A stretch of 46,586 nucleotides of DNA from a virus. Below are positions 6,997-15,673 of this stretch, piece after piece. Both the position numbers and the translations under genes were made by a program. Within the stretch, counting starts at the first letter, position 1. Each line of letters begins with the position of its first letter. Location: positions 1 through 46,586 of IMG/VR virus record IMGVR_UViG_3300036864_000033. The stretch is one strand, 5' to 3'. The notes beneath the pieces were generated by a model. It was not told the DNA's origin. It made no database searches and saw nothing but the letters and a program-made list of their open reading frames with translations.

Positions 6997-7358
6997 GAAA
7001 GTTTTTGTTCGTCATTATTGGACTATTCGCGCTGTCTGCAACTATTGTTGGAGCACAGGCTTCTTCTGGTAGTAAACTAGTTTGGGAAATCCAGGCGGCT
7101 AGTCTTGCTGAGGCACAGGCATTTACTTACAAGGTTTATGCTGATAGTTCTACTACTGGTCAGACAATGACTAGTGTAACTTGCACAGGAACTACTGCAC
7201 CTTTTACTTGTAGTAATAATTTCCCCACGTTCACTCCGGGAAATCATACGTTAACAATTACCGCTTCTAATCTCGCTGGCGAGAGTGGAAAGTCGGTCCC
7301 ACTAAATTTTACTTTCGTCGTCACCCCAGGCGTTCCCGTTAATCTACGAATTGGTTGA
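6993..7358 (+). CDS. Secreted Ig/Fn3-like protein
   Basis: A 121-residue protein with a clear Sec signal peptide: basic RK, a hydrophobic core at about 4-18 and an AQA cleavage site at about 21-23. The mature part is Thr/Ser-rich and beta-structured, with NHTLTITASNLAGESG typical of fibronectin type III or Ig-like folds and two Cys that could form a disulfide outside the cytoplasm. GGGAG precedes the ATG, which overlaps the previous stop as ATGA. It may act at the host envelope, for example in superinfection exclusion; this is inference. Confidence 0.6.
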   Translation: MRKFLFVIIGLFALSATIVGAQASSGSKLVWEIQAASLAEAQAFTYKVYADSSTTGQTMTSVTCTGTTAPFTCSNNFPTFTPGNHTLTITASNLAGESGKSVPLNFTFVVTPGVPVNLRIG

Positions 7359-7385
7359 TTATATTTAACTGGTAGTGATATTATC

Positions 7386-7565
7386 ATGCCAATAAGTAAA
7401 TATTTTTCGGGGCATGGCAATAAAGTAATGGAATCAATGAAAAAAGAATATGGGGAAAAGAAAGGTAAACAAGTATTCTATGCTACTGCTAATAAACGTA
7501 AACAAGGAGTTAGTACTGAACCATCTAGTTCAGTTCGTAGTAAAATATTAGGAAAATCAAAATGA
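7386..7565 (+). CDS. Small basic phage protein, 59 aa
   Basis: A complete 59-codon frame in the gap between 7358 and 7562. It begins MPISKYFSGHG, is Lys-rich in the middle (MKKEYGEKKGKQVFYATANK) and ends in an ATGA overlap with the next gene. Short basic proteins with this kind of GHG...KVMESM...YG...FYATANK pattern recur in phage structural regions; their function is unknown. The ribosome site is weak. The overlap and the codon-like composition support it as a real gene. Confidence 0.75.
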   Translation: MPISKYFSGHGNKVMESMKKEYGEKKGKQVFYATANKRKQGVSTEPSSSVRSKILGKSK

Positions 7566-7927
7566 TTAATTGGATTCATAAATTATTAAATCCTCATTGT
7601 GAACATTGTAAGGATGAAGAAAGAGATGAAAAAGTTTGTAACAGTTGTGAAATTTTGAAAGAAGAAGTAGCTCATTTGAGAAATGAAAATCGTAGATTGA
7701 TTGATTCAATTACAACTAAACCGGAAGTAGAAGAAATTAGAACTCAGGCACCAGTTCCTATTAGTCCCAAGAGAACTGTTCCGTGGGCTGTTAGAAAACA
7801 AATGCTTGAACAGGAAGATAGACAAAAAGCAAGGGCACGAGCTAATGCAGCTAGACCTGATACTGTGGAAGATTTAGAAAAAGAAATGAACATTGTGCAA
7901 GATGAACGAGAGGCGGCTAAATCATGA
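7562..7927 (+). CDS. Cys-rich and coiled-coil protein
   Basis: A 121-residue protein with an N-terminal zinc-binding pattern (CEHC and CNSC, about 13-29), a coiled coil with leucine heptads (about 30-50), a Pro-rich linker and a strongly charged helical C-terminus. AGGA precedes the start, and ATGA overlaps join it to both neighbours. Probably a virion assembly accessory protein; the family has no established function that I know. Confidence 0.65.
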   Translation: MINWIHKLLNPHCEHCKDEERDEKVCNSCEILKEEVAHLRNENRRLIDSITTKPEVEEIRTQAPVPISPKRTVPWAVRKQMLEQEDRQKARARANAARPDTVEDLEKEMNIVQDEREAAKS

Positions 7928-8478
7928 TTAGAAGTGGCCCATCTTGGTTTAATAAGCCAGGTGGAATGAATAGTGATATGAATGGAATGGGTGGAATCCC
8001 ATCTGCTCCACCAAATAGGATGAATAGGTCACGTCCAATGATGGGTGGAGGTGGAATGAATAATAGTGGACCCAGAGCTAATATGGGTAATAATGGTGGA
8101 ATGATGCGACAACAGATGCCAGTATCTACTGCGCCTACTCAAATTCCTAATATGCCTCCTCCACAGGGACATGGAGGATTTGCTCCTACTTTTAATGGTG
8201 GATTTGGAGCGGGATTTAATTTCAATAGACCAAATGATATTGCACGATTCGCTGTGCCTAGTGGACCATCCCCTGAATATGCACCTGCTGGTAGTAATGG
8301 AGGAATGGTATCTAATAATGCTCCTAATATGTTTGATTCTGCACCTACTCCTTATGGTAATGATGCATTTATTGGAAATCCAATGGATACATTGCATCGT
8401 AGGATGGGTGGTAATACTGGTATTAGTGGTGGAATGAATCGAGGCATTTTTGGTAAGGGCGTAACTACCGGATACTAG
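7924..8478 (+). CDS. Gly/Met/Asn/Pro-rich low-complexity protein
   Basis: A 184-residue protein made almost entirely of Gly, Asn, Met, Pro, Ser and Ala with scattered Arg, and no predicted fold. Low-complexity proteins of this kind occur next to portal genes in some podovirus-type genomes and may be ejected with DNA or be disordered virion linkers. ATGA overlap with the upstream gene. The minus-strand frame across it is a shadow. Confidence 0.6.
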   Translation: MIRSGPSWFNKPGGMNSDMNGMGGIPSAPPNRMNRSRPMMGGGGMNNSGPRANMGNNGGMMRQQMPVSTAPTQIPNMPPPQGHGGFAPTFNGGFGAGFNFNRPNDIARFAVPSGPSPEYAPAGSNGGMVSNNAPNMFDSAPTPYGNDAFIGNPMDTLHRRMGGNTGISGGMNRGIFGKGVTTGY

Positions 8479-8480
8479 CA

Positions 8481-9206
8481 ATGCCTACAGCATCTACTTT
8501 CGCGGGTTACGCGGCTAATAGTCCAGTGGCACAGAGAGGGTATGCTGCAATTGCGGCTAAAACCCTACCTAAAAGTGCAGGATGGAAGGCAGCTTCAGGC
8601 GTAAAGGGTGGTGCTATTGGTATTGGGACTGGATTAGCAGCTAACTATCTTAAAACTAAGAATGACCCTATTCTTGAAGGAGCGTATGGTAATATTACTA
8701 ATAAGTATAATAGGCGTCTACAGGATGCAGGTCCAGGATATGCGAGTGCGATGATTAATCGTGCTGGGCAGGGTGCTCAGTATGGTGGATGGTATGGTGC
8801 AGCTATTGGCGCGGGGGCTGGTGCTATTGAAGCTGCTGTAAAGAAGCATGCTAAAACTGCGTATTCTGATTTTAAGCCTGAGGATATGAATGGATTAATC
8901 ACAGATGCATATAGACAGTATCTTGGTAGAGACCCAGAAGCAGGATTAGTTGATAATTGGATGCGAGGACAAGGATGGCATCCTGGTGCTAAGGGAGTAG
9001 GTCAGAAACATGTATTTGAAGAATTAGATTCTATTAAGAATTCCCCTGAGGCTCAGGCTTACGCTCAGAGTCATGGTCAAGGTAATAATCCAGGTATTAG
9101 CACTGCACCAAGTTCATTTACTCCCTCAGCTATTCCAAGTAGTTTTCTCTCACCTGAGAAAGTAGCAATGTTAGACGAGATTCGGAGAAGGCAACTTGGC
9201 TATTAA
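8481..9206 (+). CDS. Virion-associated protein with DUF4214-like C-terminal domain
   Basis: A 241-residue protein with an Ala/Gly-rich first half containing two hydrophobic glycine-zipper segments (about 38-58 and 98-112). The second half contains LITDAYRQYLGRDPEAG, matching the start of DUF4214-type repeats, and ends with a Ser/Pro linker and a charged tail. Glycine zippers are common in phage proteins that insert into membranes during ejection. It ends inside the portal start, so it is translationally coupled to the portal. Confidence 0.6.
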   Translation: MPTASTFAGYAANSPVAQRGYAAIAAKTLPKSAGWKAASGVKGGAIGIGTGLAANYLKTKNDPILEGAYGNITNKYNRRLQDAGPGYASAMINRAGQGAQYGGWYGAAIGAGAGAIEAAVKKHAKTAYSDFKPEDMNGLITDAYRQYLGRDPEAGLVDNWMRGQGWHPGAKGVGQKHVFEELDSIKNSPEAQAYAQSHGQGNNPGISTAPSSFTPSAIPSSFLSPEKVAMLDEIRRRQLGY

Positions 9207-11526
9207 GAATATTAGTGAAAAAGAAAGAGTCCTACTTAACGAGTGTGTCTCACACTTTGATAAGGAGGATAGAGCTGTCCGTGAGCGACAAATTAGAACA
9301 TGGCGCCGTCTCAAATTGTTTTGGGAAGGTTATCACAAGACTTGGTATTCAGAAACTGCTCATGATTGGCGCATTTGGGATAGTTCCACGCAATCGACTG
9401 ATGATGGGGACCAGGCTTATTATGATAAGTCTATCAATGTATTCCGTGCGTATGTTGAATCTATCATCGCGGCACTTTCTGTAGTTGTTCCTCCCATTAA
9501 ATGTTATCCTGATGATGCTGATAACACTCTAGACCTCGCAACTGCTAACGCGGGCGATAAGATTTGTGAACTGATTTATCGTCATAATGATGTTCAACTT
9601 CTGTGGCTTCATATTCTTTTCATTTTCTGCACTGAGGGTATGGTAGCTTGCTATTCATATCCAAAGGAAGATGAAGCTTATGGAACTTATGAGAAAAAGA
9701 ATTTTACTGATTCTGAAGAGACTAATGAAGTAGTTAAATGTCCTAACTGTGGATATACTCTTGAAGAACGTCCAGTTAATCCAGAACAGCAGAAATTGAA
9801 GGCTGATGAATTTCAGCCTGATGAAGAATATGCTGAGGGTGTCTCAACAGAAGATAGTTATGCTTCACAGGGCTATGGGGACGAGCTATGTCCTGCTTGT
9901 AATAGTCTTGTGTCTCCTGATATTTCTAACGAAACGTTTACAGTTACTCGTCTTGTGGGTGTTACGAACGAACCCAAGACCAGAATTTGTATGGAAGCGT
10001 ATGGTGGACTTTATGTTAAAGTTCCATCGTGGGCTCGTAAGCAGAGTGATTGTCTTTACTTAATCTATTCTTATGAAACTCACTATGCTAATGCTATTGA
10101 ACAGTATGCTCATCTACATGGCAAACTGAACGCTGAAAAAATTAAGGCTAATACTGGTATTCGTGACCCCTATGAACAATGGGGTAGACTATCTCCTCAG
10201 TATAATGGAGAATATCCAAATAATAATGTAACCATTCATAATTCTTGGCTTCGACCTGCTGCATTCAATATTATTAAGGATGAGGATGATGTTAATTTTC
10301 TTAAAGATAAGTATCCTAATGGTGTGAAGATTGTTCATGTCAATGATGAATTGGCTGATGCTGTTCCTGAAACTCTTGATGATTGTTGGACTCTTACTTA
10401 TAATCCATTGTCGGATTATATTCACTATGACCCACTTGGTTTGCTACTTGTTTCAGTTCAGGAAATTACTTCTGACCTAATTTCACTAATTCTTCAGACT
10501 ATTGAACATGGAATTGGTCAGACATTCGCTGACCCTGGTGTGCTTGATTTTGATGGATATCAGCAGCAGGAAGCACTTCCTGGTGGTGTCTATGAAGCTA
10601 CACCTAAATCTGGTAAGAGTTTAAGTGATGGCTTCTATCAGGCTAAAACTGCTACACTCTCACCGGAAGTAATGCCATTTGCAGACAATATTCAAAGCTT
10701 GGCACAACTTGTATCAGGTGCCCTGCCAAGTTTGTTTGGTGGAGCAGTTCAGGGTGGTGGAACAGCTTCTGAGTATTCAATGTCTCGCGCGCAGGCGCTA
10801 CAGAGGCTACAGAATACATGGAAGATGCTCACCTCCATGTGGAAAAATGTATTCGGTAAGGCAATTCCTGCTTACATTAAAGAAGTAAAGGAAGATGAAA
10901 AAGATGTTAGACTTGATACTAATGGTAACTTTATCAACGTATTTATTCGCAAGGCTGAACTTGAAGGTAAGATTGGCAAAATCGAGCTAGAAGCTAATGA
11001 AAATCTTCCGCTGACTTGGTCTCAGCAGAAAGATATCATTATGATTCTACTTCAGGCTGCTAATCCTCAAGTTTTGGCTATTCTTGGTGCCCCTGAGAAT
11101 CTACCTAAAATTCGTCAGGCTATTGGTCTTAATGATTTCATTGTTCCCGGTGAAGCTGATAGAAATAAACAGTATGATGAAATCAAGGAACTCCTTAATT
11201 CTGCACCATTGCAAGATATGGACCCAATGACCGGTCAACCTACAGAAGTATCTAGTGTTGAAATTGACCCTGTATATGATTCCCATGAAATTGAATTTGA
11301 AATTGTTCGTGGATGGGTAGTAGGTGAAGCTGGTAGAATTGCGAAGATTGATAATCCCGAGGGATATAAAAACGTTCTCCTTCATGGCTATGAACATTAT
11401 AAATTAATGGGTCAAGAAGGGGCTGCAATGGCTGCACAGAATCCTGATGGCGCACAGACTGAGCAGCCCATCGAAGATATCAATACGCCCATAACTGGAG
11501 AAGAGAATGTTTCTGCTGAAGTCTAA
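9196..11526 (+). CDS. Portal protein with a zinc-ribbon insertion
   Basis: The dodecameric portal forms the DNA channel at the head vertex. The 776-residue protein has a helical N-terminus, a large alpha/beta clip and wing region, a stem segment (about 490-560, including VSGALPSLFGG and SRAQALQRLQNTW) and an acidic C-terminus. Length, composition and position just before the scaffold and coat genes support the call. The start is a TTG at 9196 with GGAGAAGG upstream. Unusually, CPNC (182-185) and CPAC (232-235) form a probable zinc-binding insertion separated by an acidic loop. Confidence 0.85.
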   Translation: MAIKNISEKERVLLNECVSHFDKEDRAVRERQIRTWRRLKLFWEGYHKTWYSETAHDWRIWDSSTQSTDDGDQAYYDKSINVFRAYVESIIAALSVVVPPIKCYPDDADNTLDLATANAGDKICELIYRHNDVQLLWLHILFIFCTEGMVACYSYPKEDEAYGTYEKKNFTDSEETNEVVKCPNCGYTLEERPVNPEQQKLKADEFQPDEEYAEGVSTEDSYASQGYGDELCPACNSLVSPDISNETFTVTRLVGVTNEPKTRICMEAYGGLYVKVPSWARKQSDCLYLIYSYETHYANAIEQYAHLHGKLNAEKIKANTGIRDPYEQWGRLSPQYNGEYPNNNVTIHNSWLRPAAFNIIKDEDDVNFLKDKYPNGVKIVHVNDELADAVPETLDDCWTLTYNPLSDYIHYDPLGLLLVSVQEITSDLISLILQTIEHGIGQTFADPGVLDFDGYQQQEALPGGVYEATPKSGKSLSDGFYQAKTATLSPEVMPFADNIQSLAQLVSGALPSLFGGAVQGGGTASEYSMSRAQALQRLQNTWKMLTSMWKNVFGKAIPAYIKEVKEDEKDVRLDTNGNFINVFIRKAELEGKIGKIELEANENLPLTWSQQKDIIMILLQAANPQVLAILGAPENLPKIRQAIGLNDFIVPGEADRNKQYDEIKELLNSAPLQDMDPMTGQPTEVSSVEIDPVYDSHEIEFEIVRGWVVGEAGRIAKIDNPEGYKNVLLHGYEHYKLMGQEGAAMAAQNPDGAQTEQPIEDINTPITGEENVSAEV

Positions 11527-12796
11527 ATTTTATAGTCCTGATGAACTCCCCTCGGGTATGGGAGAAACTTCATCTAGTGGAAGTGTTAGTAAGGAAGATA
11601 TTATTGAAATTCTAGGAGAAGATGTAACTGATGATGAAAAACTAGAACTTGATAAGGGAAATAAGGAAATTCCCGAAACTAAGGATAAGGGTAAGAAGGA
11701 TGATGAAGATAAGGAAGAAAAGGAAGATGATGAAGATGAAGATGAATTAGATGAAATTGAAAAGGAACTTAATGAAGAAACTACTGATGAAGACCTTGAA
11801 CTAGTTTCTCCTGTTTCACGTAAGGAGATTCTTAAGGCATATCCTGACCTTTTCAAGAAGTTTCCTTATCTTGAGAAGGCATATTATCGTGAACGCGAGT
11901 TCACTGAACGATTTGCAACTATTGAAGATGCTGATAATGCTGTTCATAGTGCTCGTGTGCTTAATGCACTCGAAAATGATGTAAAGCAAGGTAACATTGA
12001 GCCAATCCTTGCTTCTATTCATAAGAATGATAAAGAAGGATTTGCTCAGATTGTTGATAACTATCTTCCCACATTGGCTAAGGTGGACCCCGCGGCTCAC
12101 CTTCATGTAGTGGGCAATATTATGAAGCAGGCCATCTACAATATGGTGGCTGAATCAAATCGGACTAGTAATGAAGCTCTTAAATCGGCTGCTGCTATAG
12201 TTCAGCAATTTATGTTTGGAACTAGTCAGTATACTGGTCCAACTAATCTTGCTAAACCTCGAACTGAGAATAAGAATGAGAATGAACTTAATGAACGTCA
12301 AATGCAATTTGAACAGCAGCGTTATGCTACCCTTGTGAATGAACTTGATACTAAAGTAAATAATGTCCTTAAGAACACGATTGAAGCAAACATTGACCCA
12401 AAAGAATCAATGACTTCATTCGTTAAGAAGCATGCTGTCAATGAAGTAATGCGTCAAGTCGGAGAACTTATTGGTAGTGATAAGCGACTCCGCTCCATTA
12501 CTGATAGACTTTGGCAGAATGCACAACAGAATAATTTTTCTCCAGAAAGTGTGGGGAAAATTAGGTCGGCATATCTTGCAAAGGCTAAATCACTGTTGCC
12601 TACAGTCATTAAAAAGGCCCGAAATGAAGCCTTGCGAGGTATGGGTAAAAATGTGAAAGATGATAATGGAGAAAAGGAAAATAAGAGGGGTCCGATTAAT
12701 TCTGGACGGCCACGTCCCAGTTCTAGTGGCAAAGTAACAAAGCCCTCTGATATTCCGCGGGGAGTAAGCACCCTCGAATTCCTGTCACAGGATTAG
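11507..12796 (+). CDS. Scaffolding protein
   Basis: The internal chaperone of prohead assembly, expected between portal and coat. The 429-residue protein has an extremely acidic, Lys-interspersed disordered segment (about 40-95), a central helical domain with a coiled-coil look, and a basic C-terminal tail (about 370-425) suited to binding the coat shell. The ATG at 11507 follows GGAGAAGAGA and lies inside the end of the portal gene. No protease is apparent nearby, so the scaffold may be released intact. Confidence 0.8.
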   Translation: MFLLKSKFYSPDELPSGMGETSSSGSVSKEDIIEILGEDVTDDEKLELDKGNKEIPETKDKGKKDDEDKEEKEDDEDEDELDEIEKELNEETTDEDLELVSPVSRKEILKAYPDLFKKFPYLEKAYYREREFTERFATIEDADNAVHSARVLNALENDVKQGNIEPILASIHKNDKEGFAQIVDNYLPTLAKVDPAAHLHVVGNIMKQAIYNMVAESNRTSNEALKSAAAIVQQFMFGTSQYTGPTNLAKPRTENKNENELNERQMQFEQQRYATLVNELDTKVNNVLKNTIEANIDPKESMTSFVKKHAVNEVMRQVGELIGSDKRLRSITDRLWQNAQQNNFSPESVGKIRSAYLAKAKSLLPTVIKKARNEALRGMGKNVKDDNGEKENKRGPINSGRPRPSSSGKVTKPSDIPRGVSTLEFLSQD

Positions 12797-12816
12797 AGTA
12801 GCGGTAAAGGAGTTAT

Positions 12817-13176
12817 ATGGCAGTAGCATCGCAGAGAAGCATCGCCATCGTCATGACTGGTGATATCGCTATCACTACGTCTGTCTCGGCAGCGCAGAAT
12901 ACTAACGCGCCTGGCGATGTAGATGTTTTTAGTCTTGCTCTTGGTGCTAATACCATTACACTTCCTACTGGGGGAACCGCACCCCTTGGTGCAACTATAG
13001 TCCCGCCACCGGGTAATACTCAAGCACTTACACTTAAAGGTATCGCGGGTGATACTGGTATTCCAATTCACAAAACGGACCCTACTAGTATTTCTTTCGA
13101 TGCATCAGCACCTCCTGCAAGCTTTGTCCTGAATTCAGCAGGCGTAGTTAATGGCTTGCGAGTTATTTGGACATAG
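12817..13176 (+). CDS. Small beta-rich protein next to coat gene (decoration candidate)
   Basis: A 119-residue protein rich in Ala, Thr, Gly and Pro with alternating beta strands and no Cys. It is encoded immediately before the major coat protein with a strong site (AAAGGAG). Small beta proteins in this slot often decorate the capsid or occupy the neck. The pattern DVDVFSLALGANTITLPTG resembles C-terminal domains found in phage fibres. The exact role is not shown by the sequence. Confidence 0.6.
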   Translation: MAVASQRSIAIVMTGDIAITTSVSAAQNTNAPGDVDVFSLALGANTITLPTGGTAPLGATIVPPPGNTQALTLKGIAGDTGIPIHKTDPTSISFDASAPPASFVLNSAGVVNGLRVIWT

Positions 13177-13184
13177 GAGTTAGT

Positions 13185-14435
13185 ATGGCACAGACCGAAG
13201 CACAGGTAGCAGCACTAGAATTGGAGCGTGTGCTACCGAAGATTCGTGTCTTGTTCGAGCGGGATGATAAGTTCTACGCCAATATTAAGAAGCGCGACGT
13301 AGAAAAGATTTCCAATCGGCAGATGCGAGTTCCTCTTGAACTACGTCCTGGTGGCTCCTTCCAGTATTTCAATGCTGATGGTGGCGACCTTGGTCGTGGT
13401 GGTGGTCCGACTTTCGATAAGGCTGTTCTTAACAGCGTTTTTGTTAGTGAGAATATTGAATATACCAAGCTCTCTCAGTGGTCTACTGATGACGAGCGTA
13501 AGGCTATTACTAATTCTGTTCGTCGTCTGACCGCGACTGCTCTTGATGAACTCAGGAGACAGCTTGATGCACAGATGATGCAGCCAGGTAATGGAGTCAT
13601 TGGAACGGTTACTTCTGATACTCCTGCTGGTGGTTCCAACGTTATCACTCTAACTACTGATGGCTTTGGCGCTCGACTAATGCGCTATGGTCAGACTGTC
13701 CAGATCTTTGATGCTACTCTCGCTACATTGCGAGGTTCTGGTGTCATCACTTTCTGGGATGTTGAGAATAAGACTATTAATATCACTCCACAGATTGCTG
13801 GTGTGATTGCTACTGATTTGATTGTTACGAATGGTATTTCTGCACCTACTTCGCTTCCCGCACTGTATGGTGTGCCTTACCATCACTCTAATGCATCGAC
13901 TGGAACGTGGCTCGGATTTAGCCGTAGTGCTACTCCTGAGATTCGTTCTAATCGTGTGAATGCTGGTTCATCTGCATTGTCGTTGCCATTGGCTCGACTC
14001 TCGATGAATAAAATTGGTAATCGTGTTGGTATTGATAATACTTTCAGTCCAGATGCGTGGATGCATCCTTGTCAGCAGCAGGCTTATGAGGAGATTGGAC
14101 AACTAGTTTCTATTATTCAGAAGACTGCTAAGGATGAAAAGCTGAATCTGTATTTCGGTGAAGGAATGCAGATGGCTGGTGCTCCAGTTAAGGTTTCCTT
14201 TAACTGGGATAAGACTCGTATTGACTTTATTGTTGATGAAGTATGGGGCCGTGGTGAAATTCTTCCTATTGGCTTCTATACTACTGATGGTCGTAAGATT
14301 TTTGAACTTCGTGGTCCATCTGGTGGTATTTTGACCGCTGATATTTTCTATATGGTGAATGGTATGCAGACTTTCGTCAGCAATCCTGCTGCAACTGCGT
14401 ATATCGATAACCTCGCAGTTCCAACCGGCTATTAA
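13185..14435 (+). CDS. Major capsid protein (HK97-type fold)
   Basis: A 416-residue coat protein. Its position after the scaffold gene, its length, and segments such as the long N-terminal helix (about 2-35), a charged beta arm (about 60-85), the spine-helix region (about 105-135) and the beta-rich C-terminal half fit the HK97 fold. The ATG at 13185 with AGGAGT upstream is preferred over an in-frame TTG at 13167. It is followed by two related small beta proteins. The HK97 assignment comes from context, as no short motif is diagnostic. Confidence 0.85.
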   Translation: MAQTEAQVAALELERVLPKIRVLFERDDKFYANIKKRDVEKISNRQMRVPLELRPGGSFQYFNADGGDLGRGGGPTFDKAVLNSVFVSENIEYTKLSQWSTDDERKAITNSVRRLTATALDELRRQLDAQMMQPGNGVIGTVTSDTPAGGSNVITLTTDGFGARLMRYGQTVQIFDATLATLRGSGVITFWDVENKTINITPQIAGVIATDLIVTNGISAPTSLPALYGVPYHHSNASTGTWLGFSRSATPEIRSNRVNAGSSALSLPLARLSMNKIGNRVGIDNTFSPDAWMHPCQQQAYEEIGQLVSIIQKTAKDEKLNLYFGEGMQMAGAPVKVSFNWDKTRIDFIVDEVWGRGEILPIGFYTTDGRKIFELRGPSGGILTADIFYMVNGMQTFVSNPAATAYIDNLAVPTGY

Positions 14436-14462
14436 TTAGCGGTTAGAAAGGAAATCGATAAA

Positions 14463-14765
14463 ATGCCTGAAGTTCAGTTCCAGGATTTCTCTACTGTTCA
14501 GAGTCTCCTTCAGCAGAAGCCTCAGACTATTGCTTCAGCAGCTACCATTGCTCCTGTTAGTTTTCTAACGGTGCTCACTGGTAATACTGCTGTTGTTACT
14601 ATTACTCCTCCTCTTACTGGTCTTCATATGATTGCGATTCAGTTCGCAGGTGTGGCTGGTGTGACAGCAGCTGGTAATATTTTGACTGCTACTGCTTCGG
14701 TAGCTGGTCAGATTATGTTGCTTGTTTATAATCCTGTTAGTGCCAAATACGTTCCTGTTGGATAA
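14463..14765 (+). CDS. Small capsid- or fibre-associated protein, paralogue of the next gene
   Basis: A 100-residue beta-rich protein, with GAAAGG upstream. After a helical start, the body (about 22-98) contains SAATIAPVS, VTAAGNILTATA and LVYNPVSAKYVPVG, which align with SAATVGPVK, LSAAGNILVGIS and MYYSKLTDKWYINSG of the neighbouring gene. The two genes arose by duplication. Such domains are used as head decoration or as fibre tips. Confidence 0.65.
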   Translation: MPEVQFQDFSTVQSLLQQKPQTIASAATIAPVSFLTVLTGNTAVVTITPPLTGLHMIAIQFAGVAGVTAAGNILTATASVAGQIMLLVYNPVSAKYVPVG

Positions 14766-14768
14766 TTT

Positions 14769-15065
14769 ATGATTCCTGGCAACGGTAGCACAAGACTATC
14801 CGAAACTACTGCTGCTAGTGCTGCAACTGTCGGTCCTGTTAAGGCCGATGTCTTGAAGCTCACTGGCACTACTCAGGTTGATACTATTATCCCTGGTTTG
14901 GGTAAGGGATTTAATCAGCATCTGATTCTTATTCCTATTAGCGGAACTGTTGTTCTTAGTGCCGCGGGGAATATTCTAGTTGGTATTTCTGCTGTTATTA
15001 ATCGGTCGGTATACATGTATTATAGTAAACTGACTGATAAGTGGTATATCAACTCTGGTGTCTAG
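14769..15065 (+). CDS. Small capsid- or fibre-associated protein, paralogue of the previous gene
   Basis: A 98-residue beta-rich protein starting three bases after the previous stop. It shares the AAGNIL core and the overall order of strands with 14463-14765. The C-terminal domain of the fibre-like protein 22657-23751 has the same kind of ending (SFFYDSILSRWMKLSW). The repeated use of one module in this genome suggests surface display. Confidence 0.65.
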   Translation: MIPGNGSTRLSETTAASAATVGPVKADVLKLTGTTQVDTIIPGLGKGFNQHLILIPISGTVVLSAAGNILVGISAVINRSVYMYYSKLTDKWYINSGV

Positions 15066-15113
15066 TAATGAGTGGGATGCGCATACTATAAACGCATAGT
15101 TTGGGGTAGTTGA

Positions 15114-15407
15114 ATGGAATTGCACGTTCATGTTCACGTTCATCATTCCACTACTCTTGAGGCAAAAGTAGATAAGATTCTTTCGCAACAGGAGAAGATG
15201 ATGACAACCATTGCTGAAATTAAGCAGGAACTAGTTGAGATTAATGCTACTACTAATGAATTGGCAGATGATGTCAATGATTTGATTTCTCGTATTCCAG
15301 ATGGTGCTGGTCTGGATGATGTTAAGAGTGAATTGGTGACTCTAAAGGGTAAGTTGCAGGGTATCGCTTCACAGTGGACCCCAGCTACTCCTCCTCCCAC
15401 TGTTTAA
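15114..15407 (+). CDS. His-rich N-terminus plus coiled coil, possible needle-type virion protein
   Basis: A 97-residue protein with alternating His and Val at residues 4-10 followed by another His (LHVHVHVHHS), then a heptad coiled coil (about 15-85, e.g. VDKILSQQEKMMTTIAEIK) and a Pro/Thr tail. Alternating histidines on a strand can bind metal in a trimer, as in the HxH iron sites of phage spike tips. I infer a trimeric metal-binding tip or head fibre; the family itself is not one I can name. The site before the ATG is GGGGTAG. Confidence 0.6.
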   Translation: MELHVHVHVHHSTTLEAKVDKILSQQEKMMTTIAEIKQELVEINATTNELADDVNDLISRIPDGAGLDDVKSELVTLKGKLQGIASQWTPATPPPTV

Positions 15408-15424
15408 TGATTGGATAAATTGAT

Positions 15425-15447
15425 GGGGTGGGGTAAAATCCCACCCT
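15425..15447 (+). terminator. Hairpin after the coiled-coil gene
   Basis: GGGGTGGG (15425-15432) and CCCACCCT (15440-15447) form an 8-bp GC-rich stem with a 7-base loop between the stop at 15407 and the next start at 15470. The bases after it (CCAATTACATTC) lack a T run, so it is probably a partial terminator or a processing stem that separates head from neck gene expression. Confidence 0.5.
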
Positions 15448-15469
15448 CCAATTACATTCAGGAGATAAA

Positions 15470-15673
15470 ATGGCTAAAACAGTAGAATCAGTTAAAGTAG
15501 TTGAAAGTCCAGAAGATATTCGTCATAATCGTATTATGGAGATTCATAAGAAATTGTCTGAAATTCTAGTAATTCATGGTGGATTAGAATCTAATATTCC
15601 TGTTGATAGTCGTGTTCCTAATGAATATTGGACACTAAAGGCAGAGTTGAATGCCCTTAGAGCTACCGTCTGA
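15470..15673 (+). CDS. Small helical protein of unknown function
   Basis: A 67-residue charged helical protein (about 17-40 and 53-65) with a strong site AGGAGATAAA before the ATG. It is the first gene after a hairpin and overlaps the start of the next gene by 23 bases, so the two are coupled. No family recognised. Confidence 0.65.
   Translation: MAKTVESVKVVESPEDIRHNRIMEIHKKLSEILVIHGGLESNIPVDSRVPNEYWTLKAELNALRATV

Noticed and set aside
1861-9200. CGCG appears over-represented
   Set aside because: Partial counts (about 17 in 1861-5476 and about 12 in 5473-9200) suggest about a two- to threefold excess. The effect could follow from codon choice, as Ala GCG often follows C-ending codons, and I did not count the whole genome.
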